Positions 18,627 through 27,903 of a DNA stretch of 64,000 bases are shown piece after piece. The DNA lies in the NCBI RefSeq assembly GCF_032248455.1, contig NZ_JAVTTP010000001.1, forward strand, positions 4,128,001 through 4,192,000. The letters are read 5' to 3'. The notes under the pieces were generated by a model that made no database searches, was not told where the DNA came from, and was given only the letters and a program-made list of their open reading frames with translations. This stretch comes from Pricia mediterranea. Lineage in GTDB: Bacteria > Bacteroidota > Bacteroidia > Flavobacteriales > Flavobacteriaceae. The position numbers were made by a program, and so were the translations under genes. Each line of letters begins with the position of its first letter. Position 1 is the stretch's first letter.

Positions 18627-19211
18627 TTACAATGAAAGGTATCTTTCTTTCGAAAATACCACCAATTCCCCAAAAAAATCGCTAAACTCCCTTTCAAAAG
18701 CCTTATAATGTTCCTCAAGGTCGAAAATGGCAAAATTCATTTTTGATTTATTTCTTGTTCTGCGGTTCATACCTTCCAAGGCCTTTCCTATTCCTTCCAA
18801 CTTCGCATAGTTGACAAGCCAATTGTCCGCTATCATATACGGCATCATTCGCTTGACCCCTTCGGGCAAAATCCGATAATTATCCTCTAACAAGTCGTAA
18901 AAGTCGTCCACAAAATCCACCAAGGGTCGTTCGGAATACGTTTTCCAGTTTTTGGCCAAGAAATGATCATAGAAAATGTCCACGATAATCCGGCTATAAT
19001 GACTGTAATTTTTGTGCAATCTTTTGCTGCTTTTTTTAGGGATGGGGTGCGTATCGGTAAAGGTATCGATCTCGCGATGTAAGATAATCCCTTTCTGTAC
19101 GCGCTCCGGCAGGTGCGAGAACTTATTCCCTCGGATGCTATCGGCGATAAAATTCCCCACGGTAATTTCATCATCCTCAAAAGAAAGATAGATATGAGCC
19201 AAAAAATTCAT
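18627..19211 (-). CDS. Acyl carrier protein phosphodiesterase-like protein (AcpH family)
   Basis: 194 aa. The signature MNFLAHIYLSF at the start, GNFIADSIRG (about 20-29) and GIILHREIDTFTDTHP (about 45-60) match the AcpH/HD-like metal-binding fold that removes 4'-phosphopantetheine from acyl carrier protein. Several histidines and aspartates of the HD-type site are present (H46, D49, D53). Biochemical activity in Bacteroidota members is assumed from E. coli. It is divergent from glmM across 73 bases. Confidence 0.85.
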   Translation of the reverse strand: MNFLAHIYLSFEDDEITVGNFIADSIRGNKFSHLPERVQKGIILHREIDTFTDTHPIPKKSSKRLHKNYSHYSRIIVDIFYDHFLAKNWKTYSERPLVDFVDDFYDLLEDNYRILPEGVKRMMPYMIADNWLVNYAKLEGIGKALEGMNRRTRNKSKMNFAIFDLEEHYKAFEREFSDFFGELVVFSKERYLSL

Positions 19212-19257
19212 AGGTCGAATTTACAAATTGCAACTGTACCGATTCATTCTAGACCCG

Positions 19258-19265
19258 TATATTTG
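19258..19265 (+). promoter_or_regulatory. -7 element of the glmM promoter
   Basis: TATATTTG fully matches TAnnTTTG and lies 20 bases before the glmM ATG. No TTG sits at the usual -33 distance. Confidence 0.45.
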
Positions 19266-19284
19266 CTCAAACTTTTAACAAGCT

Positions 19285-20673
19285 ATGACACTCATCAAAT
19301 CAATTTCGGGAATACGGGGCACTATCGGCGGTAAACCAGGGGACAATCTCACGCCTTTGGATACCGTAAAGTTTGCCGCGGCCTATGGCATCTGGCTCAA
19401 GGAATATTCTAAAAAAGGCACCCTGAAAGTAGTTATTGGCCGAGATGCCAGATTATCGGGGGAAATGATTCAAAATTTGGTCGTTTCTACCTTGATCGGT
19501 CTGGGAATCGATGTGGTAGATCTCGACCTATCGACAACTCCGACCGTCGAGATTGCCGTTCCGTTGGAGAACGCGGACGGGGGCATTATCCTGACTGCCA
19601 GCCATAATCCGAAAGAATGGAACGCCCTCAAATTATTGAATGAAAAAGGGGAGTTTTTGGATGCTGAACAAGGCGCGAAAATCTTGAAAATCGCAGAAAA
19701 GGAAGATTTTGAATTTTCCGAGGTAGACGATCTGGGGGAAGTTGTCAGAAACGACGCTTACATGGATATCCACGTTGATGAGGTCTTACAATTATCCTTA
19801 GTAGATGCCGAAACCATTCGTAAAGCTAAGTTCAAGGTAGTGGTCGACGGCGTAAATTCCACTGGGGGAATCGCCATTCCAAAACTTTTGGAAGCTTTGG
19901 GCGTTGAGACCGTAAAGCTGTACTGCGAGCCTACCGGACATTTTCCGCACAATCCGGAACCTTTAAAAGAACATCTGGGTGATCTCTGCAAGCGAGTCGT
20001 AGATGAAAAAGCGGACTTCGGACTTGTGGTAGATCCCGATGTCGACCGATTGGCCTTTATCGACAATAAAGGCGAAATGTTCGGGGAAGAGTACACCCTG
20101 GTCGCCTGTGCGGATTACGTTTTGGGGAAAACCAAGGGAAATACCGTTTCCAACCTATCCTCTACACGGGCGCTGCGCGACATTACCGAAAAACATGGTG
20201 GTACCTATACAGCCTCGGCCGTTGGCGAAGTCAATGTAGTTGCCCAAATGAAAGCCAGCGATGCCATTATTGGAGGCGAGGGCAACGGAGGCATTATCTA
20301 TCCTGAAAGCCATTACGGGCGCGATTCCTTGGTCGGTACGGCCTTGTTTCTCATGTTGATGGCCGAAAGGGGCGGGACGGTCGCCGAGCTCCGTGCTGGC
20401 TATCCTTCTTATTTTATGAGCAAAAAGAAAATCCAGTTGACCCCCGAAATCGATGTGGACGCCGTTCTTAAAAGGATGGAAAAAAAGTATAAAAACGAGA
20501 AAATTTCTACTGTCGATGGTCTAAAAATCGATTTTCCGGAGAATTGGGTCCATATGCGAAAATCGAATACCGAACCGATTATCCGAATATATACCGAGGC
20601 CAAGAGCCAGGATCGGGCCGATGGTCTCGCCGATCGCATTATCGGGGAAATTGAGAATAGTATTGCGGTCTAG
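19285..20673 (+). CDS. glmM: Phosphoglucosamine mutase (phosphohexomutase family)
   Basis: 462 aa with all four phosphohexomutase domains. The phosphoserine loop TASHNP has Ser106; the metal loop is DPDVDR (250-255); the sugar-binding loop is GGEGNGG (about 332-338); the phosphate-binding loop is RKSNTEPIIRIY near the C-terminus. GlmM interconverts glucosamine-6-phosphate and glucosamine-1-phosphate for UDP-GlcNAc, hence peptidoglycan and lipid A. Bacteroidota members also resemble phosphomannomutase, so mannose activity is possible. It is convergent with the LpxL-like gene, also an envelope lipid enzyme. Confidence 0.9.
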   Translation: MTLIKSISGIRGTIGGKPGDNLTPLDTVKFAAAYGIWLKEYSKKGTLKVVIGRDARLSGEMIQNLVVSTLIGLGIDVVDLDLSTTPTVEIAVPLENADGGIILTASHNPKEWNALKLLNEKGEFLDAEQGAKILKIAEKEDFEFSEVDDLGEVVRNDAYMDIHVDEVLQLSLVDAETIRKAKFKVVVDGVNSTGGIAIPKLLEALGVETVKLYCEPTGHFPHNPEPLKEHLGDLCKRVVDEKADFGLVVDPDVDRLAFIDNKGEMFGEEYTLVACADYVLGKTKGNTVSNLSSTRALRDITEKHGGTYTASAVGEVNVVAQMKASDAIIGGEGNGGIIYPESHYGRDSLVGTALFLMLMAERGGTVAELRAGYPSYFMSKKKIQLTPEIDVDAVLKRMEKKYKNEKISTVDGLKIDFPENWVHMRKSNTEPIIRIYTEAKSQDRADGLADRIIGEIENSIAV

Positions 20674-20714
20674 GGTGCCGCTTATGCTCGATTGACGGCA
20701 GTTTCGAACTCGAC

Positions 20715-21638
20715 TTAAGATTTGGGTCCAGCCTGTCGGGAACAACGTGTTGCTGCAAATGCGGGGGGCACTTTGTCCCGGTGTTTCCAGCGCTTATGGG
20801 TCCACAAATAATATTCGGGTTTTTCACGGATCTGTTGCTCGGTGAGCCGTAAAAATTGATCCGTTATCTCGTTCTTTTCAGTGCGTGCCCCCGATTTGGT
20901 TATAGGAATGAGCTGCGCCTCGTAATACCCTCTTTTAACTTTGGACACTTTTAGAAAAACCACGGCCAAATCCATTTTTCGCGCCATGGTCTCCGCGCCG
21001 TTGATGACCGGTACTTTAATGCCCATGAATTCAGTCCAATATTGGGCACGAAACCATTGCGGACTCTGGTCGCTTACCATTCCGAAAATACCGATAATAC
21101 CGTCCCTTTTATTGCGCACTACGGTTTTGACCGTTTCTTCAGAAGTAATCAAGGTGGTGTTCCAACGGGCACGTACTCTCTTTATCCAACGGTCAAAATA
21201 GGCATTTCCGATTTTCTGGTAGACCGCGTATCCCTTGGCTTCCACGTAGTTATTGATACTCACGTTCCATTCCCAGTTCGCATAGTGGGAGCACACGATA
21301 AGAATACTTTTCTCTTTTTCGATTTCCTGCAAAACCTCGATATTCTGAATCGCATAGCGTTTTTTGACAGCCGCTTTAGATAGGTTCATGGTCTTTACCA
21401 TTTCCAAGAACATATCGCATAGGTGCCGATAAAAACCAATTTCTATTTTGCGGCGTTCCGATGGGGACTTTTCCGGAAAGACCAACTTTAGATTGGTTCG
21501 GACTACCTTTTTTCGATACCCGATAATCCGGTAAATCAAAAAAAACATAAAATCGGAAAAGATGTAGAACGGTCGATAGGGCAATACCGAAATCACCCAA
21601 AGTAGGGGATAGGTAAGTGTGAAGATAAGTAGTTGCAT
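20715..21638 (-). CDS. Lipid A biosynthesis acyltransferase, LpxL/HtrB family
   Basis: 307 aa. An N-terminal membrane segment (about 1-30) is followed by the lysophospholipid acyltransferase-like fold. The catalytic HxxxxE box is HYANWEW (about 115-121), and a conserved Q-x-x-x-x-x-x-D (YQKIGNAYFDRWI) follows. SDQSPQWFRA near residue 195 matches the LpxL SDQ motif. It adds a secondary acyl chain to the lipid A precursor at the inner membrane. A divergent rhomboid gene shares the 56-base upstream region, where two TATATTTG boxes face away from each other. Confidence 0.88.
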   Translation of the reverse strand: MQLLIFTLTYPLLWVISVLPYRPFYIFSDFMFFLIYRIIGYRKKVVRTNLKLVFPEKSPSERRKIEIGFYRHLCDMFLEMVKTMNLSKAAVKKRYAIQNIEVLQEIEKEKSILIVCSHYANWEWNVSINNYVEAKGYAVYQKIGNAYFDRWIKRVRARWNTTLITSEETVKTVVRNKRDGIIGIFGMVSDQSPQWFRAQYWTEFMGIKVPVINGAETMARKMDLAVVFLKVSKVKRGYYEAQLIPITKSGARTEKNEITDQFLRLTEQQIREKPEYYLWTHKRWKHRDKVPPAFAATRCSRQAGPKS

Positions 21639-21655
21639 GGTTGGTGGTTGCTATA

Positions 21656-21673
21656 CAAATATAACTATATTTG
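21656..21673. promoter_or_regulatory. Divergent -7 elements between lpxL-like and rhomboid genes
   Basis: TATATTTG occurs on the minus strand (21663-21656) for the acyltransferase and on the plus strand (21666-21673) for the rhomboid gene, 2 bases apart. The two promoters must compete for RNA polymerase. Neither has a perfect -33 TTG spacing. Confidence 0.45.
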
Positions 21674-21694
21674 GCGCGATAAATTTTCTTTCCC

Positions 21695-22345
21695 ATGTAC
21701 GACCTTCATTTTGCCACAATCGCTTTGATTGCCGCCAACATTCTGGTTTCGATAAAAGGCTTTAACGACAACTCGTTTTTTGAGCGTTATAAATTTAATA
21801 TATCTGCCATAAACGGAGGGCAGAAGGAGCGACTGGTTACCTCTGGATTTCTGCACGTTGATATGGCCCATCTCTTCTTTAACATGTTTACCTTATATTT
21901 TTTTGCGAATGTGGTCATCCGTTGGTTCGGACCGGGGAAATTTATCGGTATCTATCTTGCTAGCTTGCTGGCCGGAAGCCTTTTTGGTGTTTTCTTTCAT
22001 AAGAATGAACCTCAGTATAGCGCAGTTGGGGCTAGTGGTGCGGTTATTGGGGTGCTGTACGCCGCTATCCTACTGCAGCCGGGTATGGACCTTTTCCTGA
22101 TGTTCATTCCCATTCCGATACCCGCTTACGTGGTCGGTATTGGATATCTATTGTATTCCATTTACGGAATGAAAAGCCGGGCGGGCAATATCGGGCATAC
22201 CGCCCATTTCGGAGGGGCGATAGGGGGCTTCGCCCTCACCTTGCTCTTTCAGCCGGATCTTATCTTTACCCAGACCCTGATGGTCGGATTATTGGCCATA
22301 CCTATAGTTATTCTGTTCGTCATGCAGAAAATGGGGAAGATTTAA
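21695..22345 (+). CDS. Rhomboid family intramembrane serine protease
   Basis: 216 aa with six predicted membrane helices. The catalytic dyad is Ser114 in AVGASGAV and His171 in GHTAHFGGA; H54 and the HLFFNM stretch of helix 2 complete the family pattern. Rhomboids cut transmembrane segments of other proteins inside the bilayer; natural substrates in flavobacteria are not known. It is a short bacterial form without extra domains. Another gene does not follow closely (218 bases to the next start). Confidence 0.92.
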   Translation: MYDLHFATIALIAANILVSIKGFNDNSFFERYKFNISAINGGQKERLVTSGFLHVDMAHLFFNMFTLYFFANVVIRWFGPGKFIGIYLASLLAGSLFGVFFHKNEPQYSAVGASGAVIGVLYAAILLQPGMDLFLMFIPIPIPAYVVGIGYLLYSIYGMKSRAGNIGHTAHFGGAIGGFALTLLFQPDLIFTQTLMVGLLAIPIVILFVMQKMGKI

Positions 22346-22563
22346 AGCGTATCGGCATTTTCATATCCGGGCTCCTTTTTCTTCGGACAATCTTTTTTGA
22401 TACTACCTGGGCTACTAATCGGGTACCTTCCGTTTAAAAAGAGCTCCTAAGTCGGACTTTCCCTGTATTTCATCGAAAAAAAAGCTGAAATTATACCCTG
22501 GGATTCCTTTTGCCGTTTAGGTAGGTATTGCAATTCGAATTCGATTGATTAAAAAACCTACTT

Positions 22564-24198
22564 ATGATGAAAAAAATGTTCCTTACGGCTTTGACGGCTG
22601 TTTTTGTAAGCTCCTGTAGCGATGAAACCACTGTATATACAGACACTTCTGAAGATGTTTCGATAGAGGGCAACGAGGCCGTCCTAGAAAATAGTATCCT
22701 ATTCGATGACGCCGGTGTTTTAATAATATCCAACGAGGATCAATTTTCAGGAAAGACGGCCAAAGGGGAGGAGCAGGCTGGGGACCACCCGTTGACCTTG
22801 ATTGCCCGTGTCGAGGCTCCCTCGTATAAAGACGCAAAAAATTTGGGTGCTTCCCACGTTCATATTGATGGAAATTATGCCTACGTGTCCTATAATACGG
22901 TCGAGGACGACTATGCGGGTGCCATCGATATTGTACATGTGGGCGACCCGACCCGTCCCAGGCTGACCTCACGACTATATTATACGAATGCCGATATAAA
23001 TGCCATCGAATACAATGATGGATATGTCTATGCCGTTGGCGGTGTGGATTCGGAAAAGTCTGTCAGGGCAACCTCGAATTCGTTTTTGGTCAAGATTCCG
23101 GCTTCCAATGGAAAAATGAACACTGAGGGGGGAATGAGCTTCGGTTTTCAAGAGGGATTCAACGCTACGGATGTTAAGGTATCCGGGAATTCGGTGTTGG
23201 TAGGAAGTGGTAAGGATGGTTATTTGACCTCCTATAAAAAGTCGGACCTGTCATTGCTAAAGGAGGCCCCGTTCGCCGATTTGCGTTCAATTGCTTTGAA
23301 CGATGGCAACGTAGCCGTTTTGGATGGGAGCATCGGGATCAACTTTTTGGATAAAAATTTTAACCCTGTCCAAAAAATTGCCATCGATTCCGATTTCGGT
23401 AACTACGCCAAAAGAACCTTCGTTGTTTCCGATGTCGACGTCATCGTGTCCGAGGGATCAAAAGGAGCGGGAATCTATAATAAATCCACGGGTAGCCTTA
23501 CGGATTATTTGCCAATTTTGATCAATCCCGAAGGTGTTGCCCAGAGCGATATCGTTACCAATGCCGTTGCCCTTAATGAAAACGTCTTGCTCATGGCGAA
23601 CGGAGGTGCAGGGCTGTCCCTTTCGGAGAAGCAGGATAGGACCATGGAAATGGTCGGGGTACTCGACCTCAGCGGTTCGGTCAATTTTGTGGCATCTAAG
23701 GGAGATTACGTATTTGCGGCCTCCGGAAAAGCGGGTTTGCAGATTATCAAGCTGAACCGGCCTGATGAGAGCTTGGCCGCACGCTGTGCCGACCTACCAC
23801 TTTATCAGGGGAAAGCGAATTTGGAAGTGGCCAAAGGAGATACCGCAGCGTATCGCGGTGCAAAGCGATTTAATAAGGTCACTGTCGATGGTGGCCTATT
23901 ACTTTGTGGTTCCTGGACCCTGAACAATGGGGCCGTAGTTGGGGAAGCCGGACTTTTCGAGATAAGGGGGAACCTTATTGTGGGCAGAAACGGGAAGCGA
24001 AAGAACATAACGGTCAAAAAGAACGCCACCCTCAGAGTCGAAGGTAATCTGGCCGTTTATGGCGATTTGAACCTGGAGGATGGCGCTACCTTGGAATTTA
24101 TCGGCGAGGGTTCTATGGCGCTGGTCTCTGGCTCGGTCAATAGAAATGGAAGTGCTCGAGTAATTGGCGATTTCAAGGATGTACACAACAAATTTTAA
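22564..24198 (+). CDS. Beta-propeller (LVIVD-like) lipoprotein with C-terminal repeat domain
   Basis: 544 aa. A lipoprotein signal ends at Cys19 in FVSSCSDE. Residues about 75-390 form repeated blade-like units (HVHIDGNYAYVSYNTV, AIEYNDGYVYAVGGV, VAVLDGSIGINFLD, YVFAASGKAGLQIIKL), as in LVIVD-repeat propellers. From about 395 the sequence changes to short glycine-rich beta repeats (GLFEIRGNLIVG, ATLRVEGNLAVYGDLNLEDGATLEF), which look like a right-handed beta-helix or bactofilin-like stack. No catalytic residues are recognisable. It is probably surface-exposed and adhesive or structural; this is inference. A strong terminator follows at 24295. Confidence 0.7.
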   Translation: MMKKMFLTALTAVFVSSCSDETTVYTDTSEDVSIEGNEAVLENSILFDDAGVLIISNEDQFSGKTAKGEEQAGDHPLTLIARVEAPSYKDAKNLGASHVHIDGNYAYVSYNTVEDDYAGAIDIVHVGDPTRPRLTSRLYYTNADINAIEYNDGYVYAVGGVDSEKSVRATSNSFLVKIPASNGKMNTEGGMSFGFQEGFNATDVKVSGNSVLVGSGKDGYLTSYKKSDLSLLKEAPFADLRSIALNDGNVAVLDGSIGINFLDKNFNPVQKIAIDSDFGNYAKRTFVVSDVDVIVSEGSKGAGIYNKSTGSLTDYLPILINPEGVAQSDIVTNAVALNENVLLMANGGAGLSLSEKQDRTMEMVGVLDLSGSVNFVASKGDYVFAASGKAGLQIIKLNRPDESLAARCADLPLYQGKANLEVAKGDTAAYRGAKRFNKVTVDGGLLLCGSWTLNNGAVVGEAGLFEIRGNLIVGRNGKRKNITVKKNATLRVEGNLAVYGDLNLEDGATLEFIGEGSMALVSGSVNRNGSARVIGDFKDVHNKF

Positions 24199-24294
24199 TG
24201 GTCTTCCGTTGGATGGCTTAAAACATCCGACAAAAACGATATTCAGCTGCTCACATACAATCAGAAAGTGTGGTGCAAGAGACCAATAATAGCA

Positions 24295-24328
24295 AAAAAG
24301 CCCCGACCAAATTTGGTCGGGGCTTTTT
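24295..24328. terminator. Bidirectional intrinsic terminator between propeller lipoprotein and TlpA genes
   Basis: A perfect 17-base inverted repeat: AAAAAGCCCCGACCAAA (24295-24311) and its complement (24312-24328). The GC-rich stem is flanked by A-run and T-run, so it can stop both convergent transcripts. Confidence 0.9.
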
Positions 24329-24350
24329 AGTATCTTGATTTATAGCCGGT

Positions 24351-25481
24351 TCAATCTAACAATTCCGAAACTTTCGCCTCCAAGGCCGGTCCCCTTAAAT
24401 TCTTCGCGACGATTACCCCGTTCTCATCCAACAAAAACGCGGCGGGTATGGCATCGATGTTATATAATTTGGCAACGGGATCGTTAAAGTAAGCGACGTG
24501 AGAAACATGCTGCCAGGTCAACCCGTCATCTTCGATCGCTTTTTTCCAAGCTTCTTCCGTTCTGTCCAACGACACTCCCAATACGTTCAATCCCTTGTCG
24601 TGGTATTTTTCATAGACCTTGACAATATTGGGATTCTCGACACGGCAAGGTTTGCACCACGCGGCCCAAAAATCGACCAAGGTCAGTTTGCCCAGGGCGT
24701 CCTTAAGGGCCAATTCACCACCATCGGGCGTTGGGGCGGTAAATTCTGGGGCCTTGGCACCTATGGCGACGTTCTCCGCATTTGCTTCTGCCTGCTTTTG
24801 GCCTTCGACCCGCTCTTGAAAGGTCTGCGCTACCTTTGTTTTCTTGATTTCGGGGGACAGTTTTTCATACATCTCCTGGGCCTCTTCCACCGTGACGGTT
24901 CCTGTACCTAAGGCACGGTCGATCAAAAGGGCAGAGATAAGGGCATCGGGATGGTTCTCGATATAATCAAGCTCAAATGATTTATATTTTTCCTGTAGCT
25001 CCATCATTTCATCCTGTAAAGACTTGGCCGTGGCAGTATCCTGTTTCATACTGGCCTGTTGCATATCTCTTTGTATGGACTGGGCTTGCTCGGTCAGTTC
25101 CTTCGACTGCTCCATATAATCGAGGAAGATTTCGTTTTGGGGCGTCCCTTCGATTTCGGCCATTCCCAAACTATCTTTCTGCGCATTGAACGTTATCTCG
25201 CCATTTTCCAGGATTACCGCGGTATAGCCCTGCAGGTTATCTACAAAAATATAATTGAGTTCGGGAGTGTCCGCAGTACCGGTAAACGTAAATTTTCCGT
25301 TCTCGACCATGGCCGTATCAACATCGATGGGTTGGTTGTTCTCACCGACAGTTCTGAGAAAAACCTGGGTTCCGTTTTCTACGTCCCCCCTCAGGTTACC
25401 ATTCAGGGTATAGCCTTCGGGCTCTTGGTTACAGGCGACGATTCCTAATACGATGCCGACCGTCAATAGTACTTTCTTCAT
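24351..25481 (-). CDS. TlpA-type thioredoxin-fold lipoprotein with DUF4369 domain
   Basis: 376 aa from MKKVLL; a longer frame to 25541 crosses the promoter. The lipobox cysteine is Cys17 (GIVACNQ). Residues about 22-120 are the DUF4369 beta domain, 120-225 a helical linker rich in Gln/Glu, and 235-376 a thioredoxin fold with the redox motif WCKPC (275-279) and cis-proline DAIPAAFLLD. It is anchored in the envelope and reduces or swaps disulfides, probably in cytochrome maturation or oxidative stress defence. This build is very common in Bacteroidota. Confidence 0.9.
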   Translation of the reverse strand: MKKVLLTVGIVLGIVACNQEPEGYTLNGNLRGDVENGTQVFLRTVGENNQPIDVDTAMVENGKFTFTGTADTPELNYIFVDNLQGYTAVILENGEITFNAQKDSLGMAEIEGTPQNEIFLDYMEQSKELTEQAQSIQRDMQQASMKQDTATAKSLQDEMMELQEKYKSFELDYIENHPDALISALLIDRALGTGTVTVEEAQEMYEKLSPEIKKTKVAQTFQERVEGQKQAEANAENVAIGAKAPEFTAPTPDGGELALKDALGKLTLVDFWAAWCKPCRVENPNIVKVYEKYHDKGLNVLGVSLDRTEEAWKKAIEDDGLTWQHVSHVAYFNDPVAKLYNIDAIPAAFLLDENGVIVAKNLRGPALEAKVSELLD

Positions 25482-25501
25482 TAATCTTAGTTTTAAGCGC
25501 G

Positions 25502-25509
25502 CAAATGTA
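25502..25509 (-). promoter_or_regulatory. -7 element of the TlpA lipoprotein gene
   Basis: The minus strand reads TACATTTG, about 21 bases upstream of the ATG at 25481. This supports the shorter start over the one at 25541. Confidence 0.45.
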
Positions 25510-25546
25510 GGTATATCTCCCAACAAAAAAAAGTTTGACATTTAAT

Positions 25547-26005
25547 CTATATCCGTGGTAGCCAAGGTCCCAGCCGTTGGTTGTATTTTCGCTGAAAATA
25601 AACGAAGTAGTTGTACAGCTTGTAGTTTACTTCGTAGCCGTAATCGATGTTGGCGTTGTAGTCGATCCGCATTTCATAGAGGTCGGGATTGTATCGCAGG
25701 GGCTGGGTAACTCTTTGGTTCCAGTTGATGACATAGGTTTGGTTGCGGTTTTCCAAATAGGATTGGGAGTAATACCCCTCGGGTTTGGCGATGCTGGCCA
25801 GCCACGTGTTGAACCCCGGTTCAATGATGATTATTTCATACTCGGTACTGTCGCTGGCTATTTTCACCGTATCGCCCTCTTGCTCTTGAAAGACTGTCTT
25901 TTCTTGATCTTTTACATCCAAGGCTTTTTTTGATGCAGTGCAGCTACTCGCCGCACACAGAATGAAAAACGCTACCGCGCCCATTGGTACAAGTAATTTT
26001 TTCAT
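25547..26005 (-). CDS. DUF6146 family lipoprotein
   Basis: 152 aa. The lipobox cysteine lies in CAASSCTASKK (about residue 22). The conserved region begins EIIIIEPGFNTWLAS and continues with the aromatic-rich YNANIDYGYEVNYKLYNYF and FQRKYNQRLG near the end. The family is restricted to Bacteroidota and has no known function. It is upstream of the TlpA gene on the same strand, but the -7 element at 25502-25509 indicates separate initiation. Confidence 0.75.
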   Translation of the reverse strand: MKKLLVPMGAVAFFILCAASSCTASKKALDVKDQEKTVFQEQEGDTVKIASDSTEYEIIIIEPGFNTWLASIAKPEGYYSQSYLENRNQTYVINWNQRVTQPLRYNPDLYEMRIDYNANIDYGYEVNYKLYNYFVYFQRKYNQRLGPWLPRI

Positions 26006-26233
26006 GTTCTTGATTTTTTATATAAAAGGACCAAAATTCGTACCAAGAACCCCATCCTATACAACGGACCACAATTTTATTTGGGATGGCCATCGCATTT
26101 CAACTGTGAGCGCTTGCCAAATGGCAACTCGGGCTCGCCGAAAAGAACGGAATGAATCGTTCGTAGCAAAAAAAACCGCATGTTCTTACATTCGGTTCTT
26201 ACTACTCCAGCTATTCTTGTGGTCTATCGCAAA

Positions 26234-26866
26234 TTATTTGCCGAAAAGACCTCCGAGCATTCCGCCGATTCCTCCTTTGTCCCCACCCAGGGCCAAAGCG
26301 GCTACATCATCGAGGACGCTACCATCCCCGTCGGAATCAAGAAAAGATTCAATGAGGGACTGTTGCTTGTTAGCTTGTTGGCCGCCACCCATCATGCTGC
26401 CCAAAAGGTCTTGGATGCCGCTGGGTTCATTGATATTCTCCTGTTGTTTCTTTTGACCGATCAACCCCAACAGTATGGGGGCGGCTATTTTGAGTATGGA
26501 GGCTACGGAACTGGTATCGACTCCCGATTTTTGGCTGATGGCACTTTCTACCTTTGATTGTTTGTTTCCGAGCACATGTCCCAATATCCCGGCACCATCC
26601 TTTTTTACGGACTCGTCCACGCCCCCGCCAAAGAGACCGCTCAAATTGTTGAGAATGCTTCCGTCGTGGTTATTGGAAAGGGCGCTCATTAATCCTTGTG
26701 CCCCTTCCGGGGTTGCGGCGTTCTTCTTCATGGCGCCCATCAACAACGGCAGTGCCATAGTTAGTACGCTGCCCGTTTGATCGATAGAGTTTCCGGTCTG
26801 ATCAGCCACTCCGCTTATCATCTGTTTGCCCGTTGGGCTATTCAATAAATCCAATAATCCTGACAT
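26234..26866 (-). CDS. DUF937 domain protein
   Basis: 210 aa, starting MSGLLDLLNSPTGKQMI. The DUF937 domain (about 1-145) has repeated MxGAMKKNAATPEGAQGLMSAL and NNLSGLFGGG units typical of the family. The C-terminal 60 residues are glycine- and aspartate-rich (DSDGDGSVLDDVAALALGG), with a DxDxDG pattern resembling a calcium-binding loop. Function is unknown; a related family is YidB-like. It stands alone in front of serA on the same strand. Confidence 0.82.
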   Translation of the reverse strand: MSGLLDLLNSPTGKQMISGVADQTGNSIDQTGSVLTMALPLLMGAMKKNAATPEGAQGLMSALSNNHDGSILNNLSGLFGGGVDESVKKDGAGILGHVLGNKQSKVESAISQKSGVDTSSVASILKIAAPILLGLIGQKKQQENINEPSGIQDLLGSMMGGGQQANKQQSLIESFLDSDGDGSVLDDVAALALGGDKGGIGGMLGGLFGK

Positions 26867-26952
26867 CTGGTATCTCGTTTTAAAGTTGAGGTAACAATGT
26901 ACAAAAAAGAAAGGATTTACGAGTGTTTGAAGAAACCCAAATTCGTAGAAGT

Positions 26953-27903
26953 TTATTTCAAAAGATTGATGGTCTGCTCGGCCAGTTCCAGGCCTATCCG
27001 GTCTTGGGCCTCGCCGGTAGCTGCTCCGATATGGGGCGAAAGGGAAATTTTTGGATGCATTAAAATCCGGATTTCCGGTGAAGGCTCGGATTCGTAGACG
27101 TCGAGGCCGGCAAAGGCTATTTTTCCACTTTCAAGGGCATCGACCAGGGCGACTTCATCCAATACCCCGCCGCGGGCCGCATTTACGATTCCGACACCCT
27201 GTTGCATCAGTTCGATTTCTTTTTTCCCGATAATATACTCTTTCTGCGCGGGAACGTGAAGGGTAATAAAATCGGATTTTTGTAGGACATTGCTTTTGGA
27301 CTGGGATTTAAATTCGAACGGTAGCGAACGCCCATCAAAAAAAGGCACTTTTATAGTAGCCTGTTCGATGAGAGGGTCGTGATAAATGACCTTCATCCCT
27401 ATGCCCAAGGCGATTCGGGCGGTCGCCTTCCCGATTCTGCCGAACCCGATGATGCCCAAGGTTTTGCCGTGAAGCTCGATTCCCCCGGCGTAGGTTTTTT
27501 TAAGCTGTTTAAACTTGCTGTCCCCTTCGAGGGGCATACTTCTGTTGGCATCGTAGAGATAGCGGACGCCCCCGAAAAAATGTGCGAATACCAGCTCGGC
27601 GACCGAGGCGGATGAGGCTGCAGGGGTGTTGATGACGTGCAACCCCCTATTTCGCGCGTAGTCCACGTCAATATTATCCATTCCAACGCCCCCGCGCCCG
27701 ATCAGTTTCAGATTGGGACAGTTGTCGATCAGGTCTTTCCGGACTTTGGTAGCACTCCTCACGAAGAGACCGTCGATGTTATTGTCATTGATATAGTCCT
27801 GAAGCTGTTCTTGTGCTACCTTTACACTAATGACTTCAAAACCTGCTTTCTCAAGCGCATCGATGCCGGATTGTGCTATTCCGTCGTTGGCTAGTATTTT
27901 CAT
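26953..27903 (-). CDS. serA: D-3-phosphoglycerate dehydrogenase-like D-2-hydroxyacid dehydrogenase
   Basis: 316 aa, the short form without the ACT regulatory domain. The NAD-binding motif is LGIIGFGRIG (about 148-157). The catalytic Arg is in NAARGGVLDE, Glu in LDVYESEPSP and His in LSPHIGAATG. With serC next to it (ATGA overlap at 27900-27903) it is best read as the first enzyme of serine synthesis, oxidising 3-phosphoglycerate. Without the ACT domain it should not be feedback-inhibited by serine through that site. Confidence 0.88.
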   Translation of the reverse strand: MKILANDGIAQSGIDALEKAGFEVISVKVAQEQLQDYINDNNIDGLFVRSATKVRKDLIDNCPNLKLIGRGGVGMDNIDVDYARNRGLHVINTPAASSASVAELVFAHFFGGVRYLYDANRSMPLEGDSKFKQLKKTYAGGIELHGKTLGIIGFGRIGKATARIALGIGMKVIYHDPLIEQATIKVPFFDGRSLPFEFKSQSKSNVLQKSDFITLHVPAQKEYIIGKKEIELMQQGVGIVNAARGGVLDEVALVDALESGKIAFAGLDVYESEPSPEIRILMHPKISLSPHIGAATGEAQDRIGLELAEQTINLLK

